Source: Kineothrix sp. IPX-CK
Lineage (GTDB): Bacteria; Bacillota; Clostridia; Lachnospirales; Lachnospiraceae
Length of the DNA stretch: 64,000 bases
Direction: 5' to 3'
Assembly: GCF_039134705.1 (NCBI RefSeq)
Contig: NZ_CP146256.1
Location: 2,604,001 to 2,668,000 of the forward strand
In this document: positions 34,367 through 43,355 of the stretch, piece by piece
Numbering within the stretch: position 1 is the first letter of the stretch
Layout of the letters: each line of letters begins with the position of its first letter
Made by a program: the position numbers and the translations under genes
The notes under the pieces: model-generated
What the model was told of the DNA's origin: nothing
The model's database searches: none
Seen by the model: only the letters and a program-made list of their open reading frames with translations

Positions 34367-35563
34367 TTATTTTACCAGTGCAAACGTTTCTCTCGCTATT
34401 GCCAGTTCTTCATTGGTAGGAATGGCAAGTACCTTCGTTCTGGAATCCTCCGTAGAAACTACAGTTTCTTCCCCCTGTGCCTTATTCGCCTGCTCGTCCA
34501 GGACGATTCCTAGAAAGCCCAGATAATCGCAAACGAGGTTTCGAATGAATCCGCTGTTCTCTCCGAATCCAGCCGTAAAACAGATGGCGTCCACGCCGTT
34601 CATCGCCGCCGTATAAGCACCGATATATTTCGCCACTCTGTAGGCGAAAGCCTTCATCGTGCGCACGGAAGCTTCATCCCCTTTTTCATACCCTGCTACC
34701 AAGTCCCTGAAATCGGAGGACAATCCGCCGGAAAGCCCTAACACTCCGGACTCCTTATTGAGGATATCCATAATCTGATCAATATTCTTTTCCTCTTTAT
34801 GAGCGATAAATTCAATGATAGCCGGGTCGATATCGCCCGAACGTGTTCCCATGATTAAGCCCTCAAGCGGTGTAAGTCCCATGGAAGTATCCACACATTT
34901 TCCATTCTTTACCGCCGACACGCTGGCTCCGTTTCCCAGATGACATACGATAATCTTCAAATCCTCATAGCTTTTTCCTAAAAGCGCTGCCGCCCTATGG
35001 GATACATAAGAATGGCTGGTACCGTGAAATCCGTATCTTCTCACCTTGTATTTCTGATAATATCCGTAGGGAATAGCATACATATACGCCTCTTCGGGCA
35101 TAGTCTGATGGAAAGCGGTATCGAATACGGCTACCATAGGTGTCGACGGCATAAGCTCTCTGCATGCGTCAATACCCACAAGATTAGCCGGATTGTGCAA
35201 AGGCGCCAGCTCATTGCACTCTTTAATGGCTTCAATCACTTCATCAGTAATGATAGTAGAAGCAGCGAACTTCTCTCCTCCGTGTACAATACGGTGTCCC
35301 ACCGCGCCAATTTCCTGAAGGCTTTTTACAACGCCGGCCTTATCGTCCGTCAAAGCGTTCAGCACAAGCCTTATCGCCTGTGTATGGTCCTTCATCGGAG
35401 TTACCGTCTTCACTTTTTCGCCTCCGGTAGGCGTATACACCAACTGGCTTCCTTCTATTCCTATTCTTTCGCAAAGTCCCTTTGCAATCAGCTTCTCATC
35501 AGCAGCGTTGATCAACTGAAACTTAAGAGAAGAGCTGCCGCAGTTTATTACTAAAATATTCAT
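34367..35563 (-). CDS. ackA: acetate kinase
   Basis: A 398-residue kinase interconverting acetyl-phosphate and acetate with ATP; with Pta it yields ATP during fermentation. The signature NILVINCGSSSLKFQL is at the N-terminus, with HRIVHGGEKF, FDTAFHQTMP, RRYGFHGTSH and GLSGGLSSDFRD following. ATG 35563 (MNILVINCG) is chosen over the ATG at 35572, which is only one base from the AGGAG site. It lies 143 bases after pta. Confidence 0.97.
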   Translation of the reverse strand: MNILVINCGSSSLKFQLINAADEKLIAKGLCERIGIEGSQLVYTPTGGEKVKTVTPMKDHTQAIRLVLNALTDDKAGVVKSLQEIGAVGHRIVHGGEKFAASTIITDEVIEAIKECNELAPLHNPANLVGIDACRELMPSTPMVAVFDTAFHQTMPEEAYMYAIPYGYYQKYKVRRYGFHGTSHSYVSHRAAALLGKSYEDLKIIVCHLGNGASVSAVKNGKCVDTSMGLTPLEGLIMGTRSGDIDPAIIEFIAHKEEKNIDQIMDILNKESGVLGLSGGLSSDFRDLVAGYEKGDEASVRTMKAFAYRVAKYIGAYTAAMNGVDAICFTAGFGENSGFIRNLVCDYLGFLGIVLDEQANKAQGEETVVSTEDSRTKVLAIPTNEELAIARETFALVK

Positions 35564-35634
35564 TATACCCATGCTCCTTTCAAAGTCTGGAGACTTTGTG
35601 CGGGTGTACCTGCACACCTTAAGCACAAAACTCC

Positions 35635-35660
35635 GGCTGAAAGAATTAATTCTTTCAACC
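35635..35660. repeat. 26-bp near-palindrome between pta and ackA
   Basis: Arms GGCTGAAAGAATT and AATTCTTTCAACC pair fully if one G-U is allowed. It is followed toward ackA by a small hairpin (AAAGTC/GACTTT, 35582-35597). It may control relative pta and ackA expression; no T run follows. Confidence 0.4.
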
Positions 35661-35706
35661 TTATATCTTCTGAGATTTTATCTTTATTTATAATTTTATC
35701 GCCAAA

Positions 35707-36708
35707 TTACGCGAGCTGAGCCTGCACCGCCGTCAGCGCCACAACACCTACAATGTCCTGCCACGAACATCCGCGGGATAAATCGTTTACCGGTCTGGCG
35801 ATTCCCTGAAGCATCGGGCCGTATGCCTCCGCCTTCGCCAGCCTCTGTACAAGCTTATAGCCGATATTTCCGCTGTCCAGATTAGGGAAAATAAGAACGT
35901 TGGCCTTACCTGCCACCGGGCTGCCCGGAGCTTTCGATTTCGCCACCTGAGGCACCAATGCCGCATCTGTCTGCAGCTCTCCGTCCAATATGAGATGAGG
36001 ATAATTCTCCTTTGCAATCTTCGTAGCCTCTACCACCTTATCCACAAGCGGGTGCTTCGCGCTGCCCTTTGTGGAATGGGACAGCATAGCGATTATCGGC
36101 TCCGTTCCCACAAGCTGCTTAAAGCTCGTAGCGCTGGAATCTGCAATCGCAGCAAGCTCTTGTGCCGTAGGGTCCTGATTGAGCCCGCAGTCAGCAAATA
36201 AGAAGGTTCCGTTGTCGCCGTACTCACAATCCGGCACATCCAGAATAAAGAATCCCGATACGAGCTTCACTCCCGGTGCCGTTTTCAAAATCTGCAATGC
36301 AGGACGCAGAGTATCCGCCGTAGCATGACACGCTCCCGCAACCATGCCATCCGCATCGTTAGCTTTTACCATCATAACTCCAAAGGTCAGATAATCCTTC
36401 AGGATAAGCTCCCTCGCCTTCTCCATCGTCATTCCCTTGGACTTTCTCAGTTCATACAATAGTTCGATATATTCTTCCAGTTTCGGCGTTTTTTCCGGAT
36501 TCACAATCTTAGCTCCCCCAAGCTCTACCTCCAGCCAGCCGGCACCGTCCATAATTTTTTCTTCGTCACCTATCATAATGATATCAGCAATTCCCTCAGA
36601 TATAATACTAGACGCCGCTATCAGAGTTCTTTTGTCCGTGGTCTCCGGCAGGACGATCGTCTTTCTGTCGCTTCTCGCTTTTTCCTTAATAATGTCAATA
36701 TAGGCCAT
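35707..36708 (-). CDS. pta: phosphate acetyltransferase
   Basis: A 333-residue single-domain Pta converting acetyl-CoA to acetyl-phosphate. Typical segments are RKTIVLPETTDKRTL, MVAGACHATADTLRPALQI, FLFADCGLNQDPTAQELA, MLSHSTKGSAKHP and VLIFPNLDSGNIGYKL. The open frame continues 59 codons upstream, but ATG 36708 has AGGAG 10 bases before it and gives the usual MAYIDIIKEKA start. With ackA it forms the acetate-producing pathway. Confidence 0.96.
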   Translation of the reverse strand: MAYIDIIKEKARSDRKTIVLPETTDKRTLIAASSIISEGIADIIMIGDEEKIMDGAGWLEVELGGAKIVNPEKTPKLEEYIELLYELRKSKGMTMEKARELILKDYLTFGVMMVKANDADGMVAGACHATADTLRPALQILKTAPGVKLVSGFFILDVPDCEYGDNGTFLFADCGLNQDPTAQELAAIADSSATSFKQLVGTEPIIAMLSHSTKGSAKHPLVDKVVEATKIAKENYPHLILDGELQTDAALVPQVAKSKAPGSPVAGKANVLIFPNLDSGNIGYKLVQRLAKAEAYGPMLQGIARPVNDLSRGCSWQDIVGVVALTAVQAQLA

Positions 36709-36762
36709 AATCCTATTTCTCCTTTCGAGTAACCTGATAAAACAAATTCCCCCATTATCACT

Positions 36763-36825
36763 AAATCTTGTATACAAAAAAATTATACAAGATTTATATA
36801 ATCCATACAAGCGAAAAATTGTATG
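36763..36825 (-). promoter_or_regulatory. pta promoter embedded in an array of CTTGTAT/ATACAAG half-sites
   Basis: On minus, TATAAT (36782-36787) lies 17 bases from TTGTAT (36805-36810). The same stretch holds an 11-bp inverted repeat (AAATCTTGTAT, 36763-36773, with 36785-36795) and a 7-bp one (CATACAA, 36804-36810, with 36819-36825). Four half-sites overlap the -35 and -10 boxes, which suggests repressor binding. Confidence 0.55.
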
Positions 36826-36869
36826 AAATCTTGCAAATATTGTGCTAAATTGAGTACAAAGCCTTTTCA

Positions 36870-36898
36870 TTGAACTAACAGGCATTTCATGATACTAT
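36870..36898 (+). promoter_or_regulatory. promoter of tmcAL
   Basis: TTGAAC (36870-36875) and TACTAT (36893-36898) are 17 bases apart, 36 bases before the start codon. Confidence 0.45.
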
Positions 36899-36934
36899 TT
36901 ATAAATAAATCCATGGAGCATTTGAGGAGCCGAT

Positions 36935-38188
36935 ATGAAGACTGCAGGCATCATTGTAGAATATAATCCCTTTCACAACGGACACAAATATCATATAGAA
37001 AAAACAAAGGAGCTGACGGGCTGCGACTTTCTCGTGGCTGTTATCAGCGGAGACTATACACAGCGAGGCGTCCCTGCCGTTATCGATAAATACGCCCGGA
37101 CAACAATGGCTCTGGAAAACGGCGCAGACCTGGTCTTGGAGCTTCCGCTTTTTTATGCTGCCGGAAGCGCCGAATATTTCGCCATGGGCGCCGTTACACT
37201 TTTGGATAAGCTGGGGGTTGTGGACTCTTTATGCTTCGGAAGCGAATGCGGAGCTATCCATGTCCTTTCCAAAATCGCCTCCACCCTTTTGGAGGAGCCT
37301 GTCCTTTACCGGAGCATCTTACAAGAAAGTCTCAAAAAAGGGCTTTCCTTTCCCAAGGCACGAAGCATTGCGCTTACCGCCTGCCTTCCGGACCCTGCCT
37401 GTGCCGAAGCGATCGTTTCCCCCAACAACATTCTCGGCATCGAATATATAAAAGCCATAGAGAAACGTACAAGTTCTATACAACCTTATACCATACAAAG
37501 GGAAGGCGCCGGCTATCATGACGACCTGCTCCTGACCGGCATATATGAAGAAACCCCTCCGAAAAGCTCTGCCTCCGCTATCAGGCAATCCATCGACAAT
37601 GGGTGCGGGCTCTCTCGTATCAGAGAACATGTTCCGGAATCGGTATACGAGCTGTTATGTGCCGCCTATCTGAAAAGCTTTCCCGTAAAGAGCGATGATT
37701 TTTCACTTCTATTAAAATATAAACTGCTTTTGGAGGAAAACGTTGGCTATACGCAGTACGTGGATGTGCTTCCCGATCTGTCCGATAAAATAAAAAAGAA
37801 TCTTTACCGCTATGAAAGCTTTGAGCAGTTCTGCGAGCTTTTAAAATCAAAGGATATGACATATTCCCGCATAAGCCGCTGCCTTCTTCATATCCTTCTG
37901 GATGTGAAAAAAAGAGAGTTTACACATTATGTCGAAACCGGCTGCATTCATTATGCCAGAATCCTGGGATTAAAAAAGGATGCCGCGGAGCTTTTGCACG
38001 AAATAAAAACCCGTTCCCGCGTTCCTCTCGTTTCAAAGCTGGCTGACACTTCCTCCTCGCTTACTGAAACCGGACTTTCCATGCTTCAAAAGGAAATTCA
38101 GGCATCCCACATTTACGGTTCGGCAGTCTCCGATAAATTCGGCACCCCTTTTGTGAACGAATATGAAAAACGGATGGTTGTCCTCTAA
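36935..38188 (+). CDS. tmcAL: tRNA(Met) cytidine acetate ligase TmcAL (YlbM)
   Basis: A 417-residue enzyme that makes N4-acetylcytidine at the wobble base of elongator tRNA-Met from acetate and ATP. It has the nucleotidyltransferase HxGH-type motif in GIIVEYNPFHNGHKYHI, plus VISGDYTQRGVPAVIDKYART and SPNNILGIEYIKA. GAGGAG precedes the ATG. It is divergent from pta and one of only two plus-strand genes. Its substrate acetate is the product of the adjacent Pta-AckA route. Its stop codon lies inside the terminator. Confidence 0.94.
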   Translation: MKTAGIIVEYNPFHNGHKYHIEKTKELTGCDFLVAVISGDYTQRGVPAVIDKYARTTMALENGADLVLELPLFYAAGSAEYFAMGAVTLLDKLGVVDSLCFGSECGAIHVLSKIASTLLEEPVLYRSILQESLKKGLSFPKARSIALTACLPDPACAEAIVSPNNILGIEYIKAIEKRTSSIQPYTIQREGAGYHDDLLLTGIYEETPPKSSASAIRQSIDNGCGLSRIREHVPESVYELLCAAYLKSFPVKSDDFSLLLKYKLLLEENVGYTQYVDVLPDLSDKIKKNLYRYESFEQFCELLKSKDMTYSRISRCLLHILLDVKKREFTHYVETGCIHYARILGLKKDAAELLHEIKTRSRVPLVSKLADTSSSLTETGLSMLQKEIQASHIYGSAVSDKFGTPFVNEYEKRMVVL

Positions 38189-38203
38189 CCATCCGTTCTT
38201 TTT
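38170..38203 (+). terminator. tmcAL terminator overlapping its stop codon
   Basis: CGGATGGTT (38171-38179) pairs with AACCATCCG (38187-38195), followed by TTCTTTTTC. The TAA stop (38186-38188) spans the loop-stem junction. It may also serve the ABC exporter operon converging from the right. Confidence 0.8.
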
Positions 38204-38212
38204 CTTCCATTA

Positions 38213-40057
38213 TTATGCCGTTATCTCCTCGAATTGAGATTTATACAATTCCGAATAGAAGCCGTTCTTTTCTAACAGCTCCTCGTGATTACCCTGCTCG
38301 ATGATATCGCCGTCCTTCATTACCAATATCACATCTGCATCCCGTATCGTCGATAAACGGTGAGCGATGACGAAGCTGGTTCTTCCTTTCATCAGGTTGT
38401 TCATTGCCTTCTGGATACGAGCCTCTGTTCTCATATCCACAGAGCTCGTGGCCTCATCCAAAATCATAATTTTATTATTTGCAAGGATTGCTCTGGCAAT
38501 CGTAAGAAGCTGCTTTTGTCCCTGCGATACGTTACTGGCTTCCTCGTTAAGCTCCATATCATAGCCGCCGGGCAAAGTCTGGATAAAGTGATGGGCATGA
38601 GCTGCTTTCGCTGCCGCAATGACCTCCTCGTCCGTAGCATCCAGCCTGCCATACCGGATATTCTCCATAATCGTTCCTTTAAACAGCCACGTATCCTGAA
38701 GCACCATGCCAAAGGCCTTTCTCAGCTCGCTTCTCTCAATCTCCGTTATATCATGGCCATCTACGCGTATCTTTCCGCCGTTCACATCATAAAAACGCAT
38801 CAAAAGCTTAACCATTGTTGTCTTACCCGCGCCGGTAGGGCCTACTATTGCTACTTTTTGCCCCGATTTAACCTCGCTGCTGAAATCGTGGATAATGATT
38901 TTGTCCGGCTTATAGCCAAAACGCACATGCTCAAAGCTTACGCTGCCTTCTACGTTTTTAAGGCTTACCGCATTCTCCTTTTGCTGCTCTTCCTCTTCTT
39001 CACCTAAGAATTCAAACACCCTTTCCGCTGCCGCCGCCATAGACTGAAGCATGTTGGATACCTGCGCCACCTGAGTAATCGGCTGCGTGAAATTTCTGAC
39101 ATATTGTATGAATGCCTGAATGTCTCCGATTTCAATAGTTCCTTTTACTACCAGCAAACTTCCGCTCACCGCCACCGCTACATATCCCAGATTTCCTACG
39201 AAATTCATGATAGGCTGCATCATTCCGGAAAAAAACTGGGATTTCCAGGCCGACTGGTACAAAATGGTGTTGGTTTCATTGAATTCCTTCAGCGCCTGCT
39301 CCTCTCTGTTAAAAGCCTTCACGATATTGTGACCGCTGTAAATTTCCTCCACCTGTCCGTTAATTTTGCCCAAATATTTCTGTTGAGCCACGAAATATTT
39401 CTGTGAAAATTTCACCACCCCTCCGATGAGCACTCCCGATACCGGAAGAATGACGAAAGCAATCAGTGTCATAACCGGGCTGATGCTGAGCATCATAATA
39501 AGAATACCGATAATCGTCGTTACCGAGGTGATAAGCTGTGTCACGCTCTGGTTCAAGCTCTGTCCCAGGGTATCCACATCGTTGGTAATTCTCGATAATA
39601 CCTCCCCTACCGTCTTGGACTCGAAATACTTCATAGGCATACGGTCAATTTTCTGGGAAATTTCTTTTCGGAACCGATAACTCAGCTTCTGGGAAATTCC
39701 CGTCATGATTATCCCTTGTATAAATGACAGCAGCGCGCTGATCGCATAGAGACCGAGTAACAGAAGCAAAATACGGGCGATTTTCTCGAAATCGATTCCT
39801 CCCGTTCCCGCAACCTTTGCCATAACACCGTTAAAAGTTTCCGTTATCGCCCTACTCGTTATCTTAGGTCCTATGATATTGAATGCGGTGCCTCCTATAG
39901 CAAAAATTACAACGGCCAATAGTCCGTATTTATAAGCCCCCATATATTGCAAAATCTTCCGGGTAGTTCCTTTAAAGTCTTTCGCCTTTTCTCCCGGCAT
40001 CATCCCTCCGCCGGGACCACGCATCCTTCTTTGAGGCTTTGAATTATTCTCGCTCAT
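38213..40057 (-). CDS. ABC exporter half-transporter (permease-ATPase fusion), second subunit
   Basis: A 614-residue type IV (ABCB/multidrug-type) exporter half. Six membrane helices span about 40-320. The ATPase has Walker A GPTGAGKTTMVKLLM near 400, Q-loop, signature NVSQGQKQLLTIARAIL and Walker B KIMILDEATSSVD. The signature is SQGQ rather than SGGQ, and the catalytic Glu is present. Start ATG overlaps the stop of the partner gene by one base (TAATG). The substrate is unknown, probably drugs or lipids. Confidence 0.93.
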   Translation of the reverse strand: MSENNSKPQRRMRGPGGGMMPGEKAKDFKGTTRKILQYMGAYKYGLLAVVIFAIGGTAFNIIGPKITSRAITETFNGVMAKVAGTGGIDFEKIARILLLLLGLYAISALLSFIQGIIMTGISQKLSYRFRKEISQKIDRMPMKYFESKTVGEVLSRITNDVDTLGQSLNQSVTQLITSVTTIIGILIMMLSISPVMTLIAFVILPVSGVLIGGVVKFSQKYFVAQQKYLGKINGQVEEIYSGHNIVKAFNREEQALKEFNETNTILYQSAWKSQFFSGMMQPIMNFVGNLGYVAVAVSGSLLVVKGTIEIGDIQAFIQYVRNFTQPITQVAQVSNMLQSMAAAAERVFEFLGEEEEEQQKENAVSLKNVEGSVSFEHVRFGYKPDKIIIHDFSSEVKSGQKVAIVGPTGAGKTTMVKLLMRFYDVNGGKIRVDGHDITEIERSELRKAFGMVLQDTWLFKGTIMENIRYGRLDATDEEVIAAAKAAHAHHFIQTLPGGYDMELNEEASNVSQGQKQLLTIARAILANNKIMILDEATSSVDMRTEARIQKAMNNLMKGRTSFVIAHRLSTIRDADVILVMKDGDIIEQGNHEELLEKNGFYSELYKSQFEEITA

Positions 40058-42207
40058 TACAAGGTCCCTCCTCTTAACTCCGCTTCAGACAGCTGTGCCT
40101 TGGCAATTTCCTGATATGTCTCACAGGAATCCAGCAATTCCTCATGTGTTCCGATTCCCGTTATTTTTCCGTCATCCAATACGATAATCTGATCCGCATG
40201 CAGTATCGTGCTGATCCGCTGTGCTACGATAATGACTGCCGACTCCGTAAGCTTTTCATGCAGAGCCTTTCTAAGCACCACATCCGTCTTATAGTCCAGA
40301 GCGGAAAAACTATCGTCGAAAAGACAGATTTTAGGACGCTTTACGATTGCTCTGGCGATGGACAGCCTTTGCTTCTGCCCTCCCGATACGTTGGTTCCGC
40401 CCTGGGAAATCTCGCTCTTATAAGCTTCCGGCTTGCTGTCTATAAATTCCTGAGCCTGCGCAATCGCGGCTGCTTCCACCATCTCTTCATCGGTTATGGT
40501 ATCTCCCGCGAACTTAATATTGGATTCGATGTCACCGGAGAAAAGTACACCCTTCTGCGGAACATATCCCAGCTGACTTCTTAGCTTATGCTGGGATATA
40601 TCTCTAATGTCTATACCGTCTATCGTGATTCTTCCCTCCGTCACATCATAAAACCGCGGAATGAGATTGATCAGCGTAGATTTGCCGCAGCCGGTACTTC
40701 CTATAATCGCGGTAGTCTTACCCGGTTCAGCCGTAAAATCGATGTTTGAAAGAGCATTCTCATCTGCTCCCGGATATTTAAAGGATACATACTCAAAGGA
40801 AAGCCTGCCCCTTAATTCTCCCGCTTCATTATCCTTCACAGCTTCCTTATCGTGAATCGCCGTTTCCGTATGAATGACCTCCTCAATACGTTCTGCAGCT
40901 ACTCCCGCGCGGGGAAGCATGACAGAAATCATCGTTATCATCAGAAATGCCATAACGATCTGCATCGTATAAGTAATAAACGCCAGCAAATCACCCACCT
41001 GAAGATTGCCCATATCGATGCCATGAGCTCCGAACCATACGATCATAACGGTAATTCCGTTCATAATCATCATCATGAGCGGCATCATAAAGGTCATGAC
41101 CCGGCTGGTGAACAGCTGGTTTTTCATGAGCTTCACATTGGCCTCATCGAAACGCTCCTCCTCGAACTCTTCTCTCCCGAAAGCGCGGATAACCGGAACG
41201 CCCGTCAGTATCTCTCTGGAAACGAGGTTCAATCTATCGATAAGAGTCTGCATAATCTTGAACTTAGGCATCGCCACAATCATCAATACTGCTACCAGTA
41301 CGGTAATTGCCGCTACCGCCACTCCGATAATCCATCCCATCCCGGTTCTCGTGCTGGCGACCTTGATTACGCCGCCGATTCCTATAATTGGAGCGTACAT
41401 CACCATGCGAAGCAACAGGACTGAGACCATCTGCACCTGCTGAATATCGTTCGTGCTTCTCGTAATCAGGGAAGCCGTGGAGAATTTCTCCATTTCCGCA
41501 TTGGAGAAGGAGATTACCTTATGGAATACCCTTCCTCTCAGCGTCATTCCTATCTTCGCAGAGACTCTGGAGGCAAGAAGGCTGGATAAAATTGCCGTAA
41601 TCATCATCACTACGGAAAGTCCAAGCATCTTTCCTCCCTTGCTCAGCAGATAATGGGTCTGTACCGCTGCGCCGTCTGAGCCCATAGCCTCATATTCCGC
41701 CTTCACGAAATTCACCGCCATCTGAGAAACAGCAGTATCTCCCATGTCCGCATAAGCTTCCATCGCTTTGCTCCGGTATTCCAGCACCTGTTCCTTACTC
41801 ATCATGCCGCCTTCTATCATAGCCTTCAAAGTATCGATATCCATTTCCTTCGATTGAGAAAGCGCCGTTAACATCGCCATCGGCATCGCCATGCTCTCAT
41901 CCAGCGTCTCCACAGTCTGAATATCCGCCGTATTCAGCTCATAATTGCCATCCTCATTCTCACTGTAAGAAGACATCATGAACTCTGCCTCGTTCTCAGG
42001 CATGAACAGACTTATATTTTCTAAGGTTTCCCCTCTTATTTCCTCAGGCGCCACATGGTCAATGCCTCCCTGACCTATCCCTACGTCCACGATATCCGCC
42101 GTATACTGCGGCAAGGTCAGATCACAGTACGCCTGCAGCACCAAAAGAGCTATGATTATCACCACCGACGCTTTAGACTCGCCTAAATATTTTAATATTT
42201 TAAACAT
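40057..42207 (-). CDS. ABC exporter half-transporter with enlarged first external loop
   Basis: A 716-residue exporter half. The first membrane helix (ASVVIIIALLVLQAYCDLTLP) is followed by a ~160-residue extracellular insertion rich in Glu and Met before helix 2 (LGLSVVMMITAILSSLLASRV). The ATPase has Walker A GSTGCGKSTLINLI, signature NVSGGQKQRLSIARAIV and Walker B KICLFDDSFSALD, with Asp in place of the catalytic Glu. That makes this a degenerate site, as in heterodimeric exporters where only one site hydrolyses. It overlaps marR by 8 bases. Confidence 0.93.
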   Translation of the reverse strand: MFKILKYLGESKASVVIIIALLVLQAYCDLTLPQYTADIVDVGIGQGGIDHVAPEEIRGETLENISLFMPENEAEFMMSSYSENEDGNYELNTADIQTVETLDESMAMPMAMLTALSQSKEMDIDTLKAMIEGGMMSKEQVLEYRSKAMEAYADMGDTAVSQMAVNFVKAEYEAMGSDGAAVQTHYLLSKGGKMLGLSVVMMITAILSSLLASRVSAKIGMTLRGRVFHKVISFSNAEMEKFSTASLITRSTNDIQQVQMVSVLLLRMVMYAPIIGIGGVIKVASTRTGMGWIIGVAVAAITVLVAVLMIVAMPKFKIMQTLIDRLNLVSREILTGVPVIRAFGREEFEEERFDEANVKLMKNQLFTSRVMTFMMPLMMMIMNGITVMIVWFGAHGIDMGNLQVGDLLAFITYTMQIVMAFLMITMISVMLPRAGVAAERIEEVIHTETAIHDKEAVKDNEAGELRGRLSFEYVSFKYPGADENALSNIDFTAEPGKTTAIIGSTGCGKSTLINLIPRFYDVTEGRITIDGIDIRDISQHKLRSQLGYVPQKGVLFSGDIESNIKFAGDTITDEEMVEAAAIAQAQEFIDSKPEAYKSEISQGGTNVSGGQKQRLSIARAIVKRPKICLFDDSFSALDYKTDVVLRKALHEKLTESAVIIVAQRISTILHADQIIVLDDGKITGIGTHEELLDSCETYQEIAKAQLSEAELRGGTL

Positions 42208-42661
42208 GACTGTCTCCTTTTAACTCCTCTTCCATAATATCCTCTAACAAATTGCATAACGTGATAAATTCTTTCATATTCTTTTCGCCCATGCGTATCA
42301 CGACTCTGCGCATGATTTTGTCCATTTTTTCCTTGCTCTTCTTTCCGGCTTCCTTTCCTTTATCGGTCACATATACGTACGTATTCCTTCTGTCCTCCTT
42401 ATCCACATCGCGCCCTGCATATCCCCGTTCCTCCAATGCTCTTATCATTTTCGATACTGCCGGAGAAGATATGTGAAGAGCCTTTGCCAGCTCCCATACG
42501 TATATCCCTTTTCTGTCGTCGTTTTCCCTCAAGAAGCGTTCCATCACCATCAGCATTTCGAATTCCCTCTTAGATATATCGTGAAAAAGGAATTCGTATC
42601 TCATCTTCCGGAACCGGTTTACCGTCCTTATTAAGTCCTCCTGTATTTCATTCAGATTCAT
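42200..42661 (-). CDS. MarR-family transcriptional regulator
   Basis: A 153-residue winged-helix repressor: VWELAKALHISSPAVSKMIRALEERGYAGRDVDKEDRRNTYVYVTDKG includes the recognition helix and the wing. First gene of a three-gene run with the two exporter halves, overlapping the next gene. It probably represses its own operon until a toxic ligand binds. Confidence 0.94.
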   Translation of the reverse strand: MNLNEIQEDLIRTVNRFRKMRYEFLFHDISKREFEMLMVMERFLRENDDRKGIYVWELAKALHISSPAVSKMIRALEERGYAGRDVDKEDRRNTYVYVTDKGKEAGKKSKEKMDKIMRRVVIRMGEKNMKEFITLCNLLEDIMEEELKGDSHV

Positions 42662-42746
42662 TTTACAACTGCACCCCTTTCAAAGTCTGTAAACCTTGCC
42701 CTCATTCAAAAACGCAAATACTTAACGCATATAATTCTTAACCTTG

Positions 42747-42770
42747 TTATGTATTTAGCATTTAACATAA
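42747..42770 (-). promoter_or_regulatory. candidate MarR operator
   Basis: TTATGT (42747-42752) and ACATAA (42765-42770) form a 24-base imperfect palindrome about 90 bases upstream of marR. Size and AT content suit MarR sites. The remaining bases between 42662 and 42933 show no gene. Confidence 0.4.
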
Positions 42771-42933
42771 TACTCTTGTTTACGCCGCTATTCAATAAAA
42801 AAATTATTAAAAGAGTATAAAGGAAAATAAAAAAGGAAAGATATGAGCCAGCCGTTTCTCAAGCTCTTATATCCTTCCCTGTAAGCAACCTTTTTATCAC
42901 GTTTATAGACTGCTATCGATTGACAATAAAAAA

Positions 42934-43004
42934 AGCAGATAGCGGGAGTCGAACCCGTCTCTCCGGCTTGGGAAGCCGGCGTTCTACCGATGAACCATAT
43001 CTGC
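42934..43004 (-). tRNA. tRNA-Gly (anticodon CCC)
   Basis: On minus: acceptor GCAGATA pairs with TATCTGC, D arm GTTC/GAAC, anticodon stem CCGGC/GCCGG with loop TTCCCAA (anticodon CCC), and T arm with TTCGACT. The CCA end is not encoded; the discriminator T runs straight into a T tract that may serve in termination. It lies 23 bases downstream of the HPr-like gene on the same strand. Confidence 0.96.
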
Positions 43005-43027
43005 AAAGCTTATTCCATGAGCATTCT

Positions 43028-43267
43028 TCACTCATTCACTATATAATGTTCCAGCGCACACCGAATGGCACTTTCCTGCTCATTCGTCTCCAGTATGCGA
43101 AGCTCCAAGGTCCTGGACAAATCCATGCTGAAAATTCCCATCACTGACTTCGCATCTACGATATACTTCCCGGAAATCAAATCGAAATAGCCGTTAAACT
43201 GCGCCATGATGCTGACAAATTTCTTGACCTCCTCGATGGACTGCAGTCTGATTCTAAAGCTTTTCAT
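43028..43267 (-). CDS. HPr-like protein lacking the active-site histidine
   Basis: A 79-residue protein with the HPr fold signature KYIVDAKSVMGIFSMDLSRTLELRI, where the Ser of KSVMG matches the regulatory Ser46 of HPr. The GLHARPA segment that carries phospho-acceptor His15 is missing; the equivalent region reads SIEEVKKFVSIMAQFNG. So it cannot act as a PTS phosphocarrier and may be regulatory, like Crh of Bacillus. No PTS genes are nearby. Confidence 0.82.
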   Translation of the reverse strand: MKSFRIRLQSIEEVKKFVSIMAQFNGYFDLISGKYIVDAKSVMGIFSMDLSRTLELRILETNEQESAIRCALEHYIVNE

Positions 43268-43317
43268 CCAAACGACCTCTCCTCTAATCCTATTCTTTCA
43301 TTTCCTATAACATTACT

Positions 43318-43346
43318 ATTGTACTAGCCAAAACACATTTTGTACA
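43318..43346 (-). promoter_or_regulatory. promoter of the HPr-like gene
   Basis: TGTACA (43341-43346) and TACAAT (43318-43323) on minus are 17 bases apart, about 50 bases before the start codon. The tRNA downstream may share this transcript. Confidence 0.5.
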
Positions 43347-43355
43347 GTCCTATTT

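Noticed and set aside
35575..42690. Shared CCTTTCAAAGTCTG upstream of ackA (about 35577) and marR (about 42675)
   Set aside because: On minus this is mostly the ribosome-site context (CTTTGAAAGG); two copies are too few to call a repeat family.
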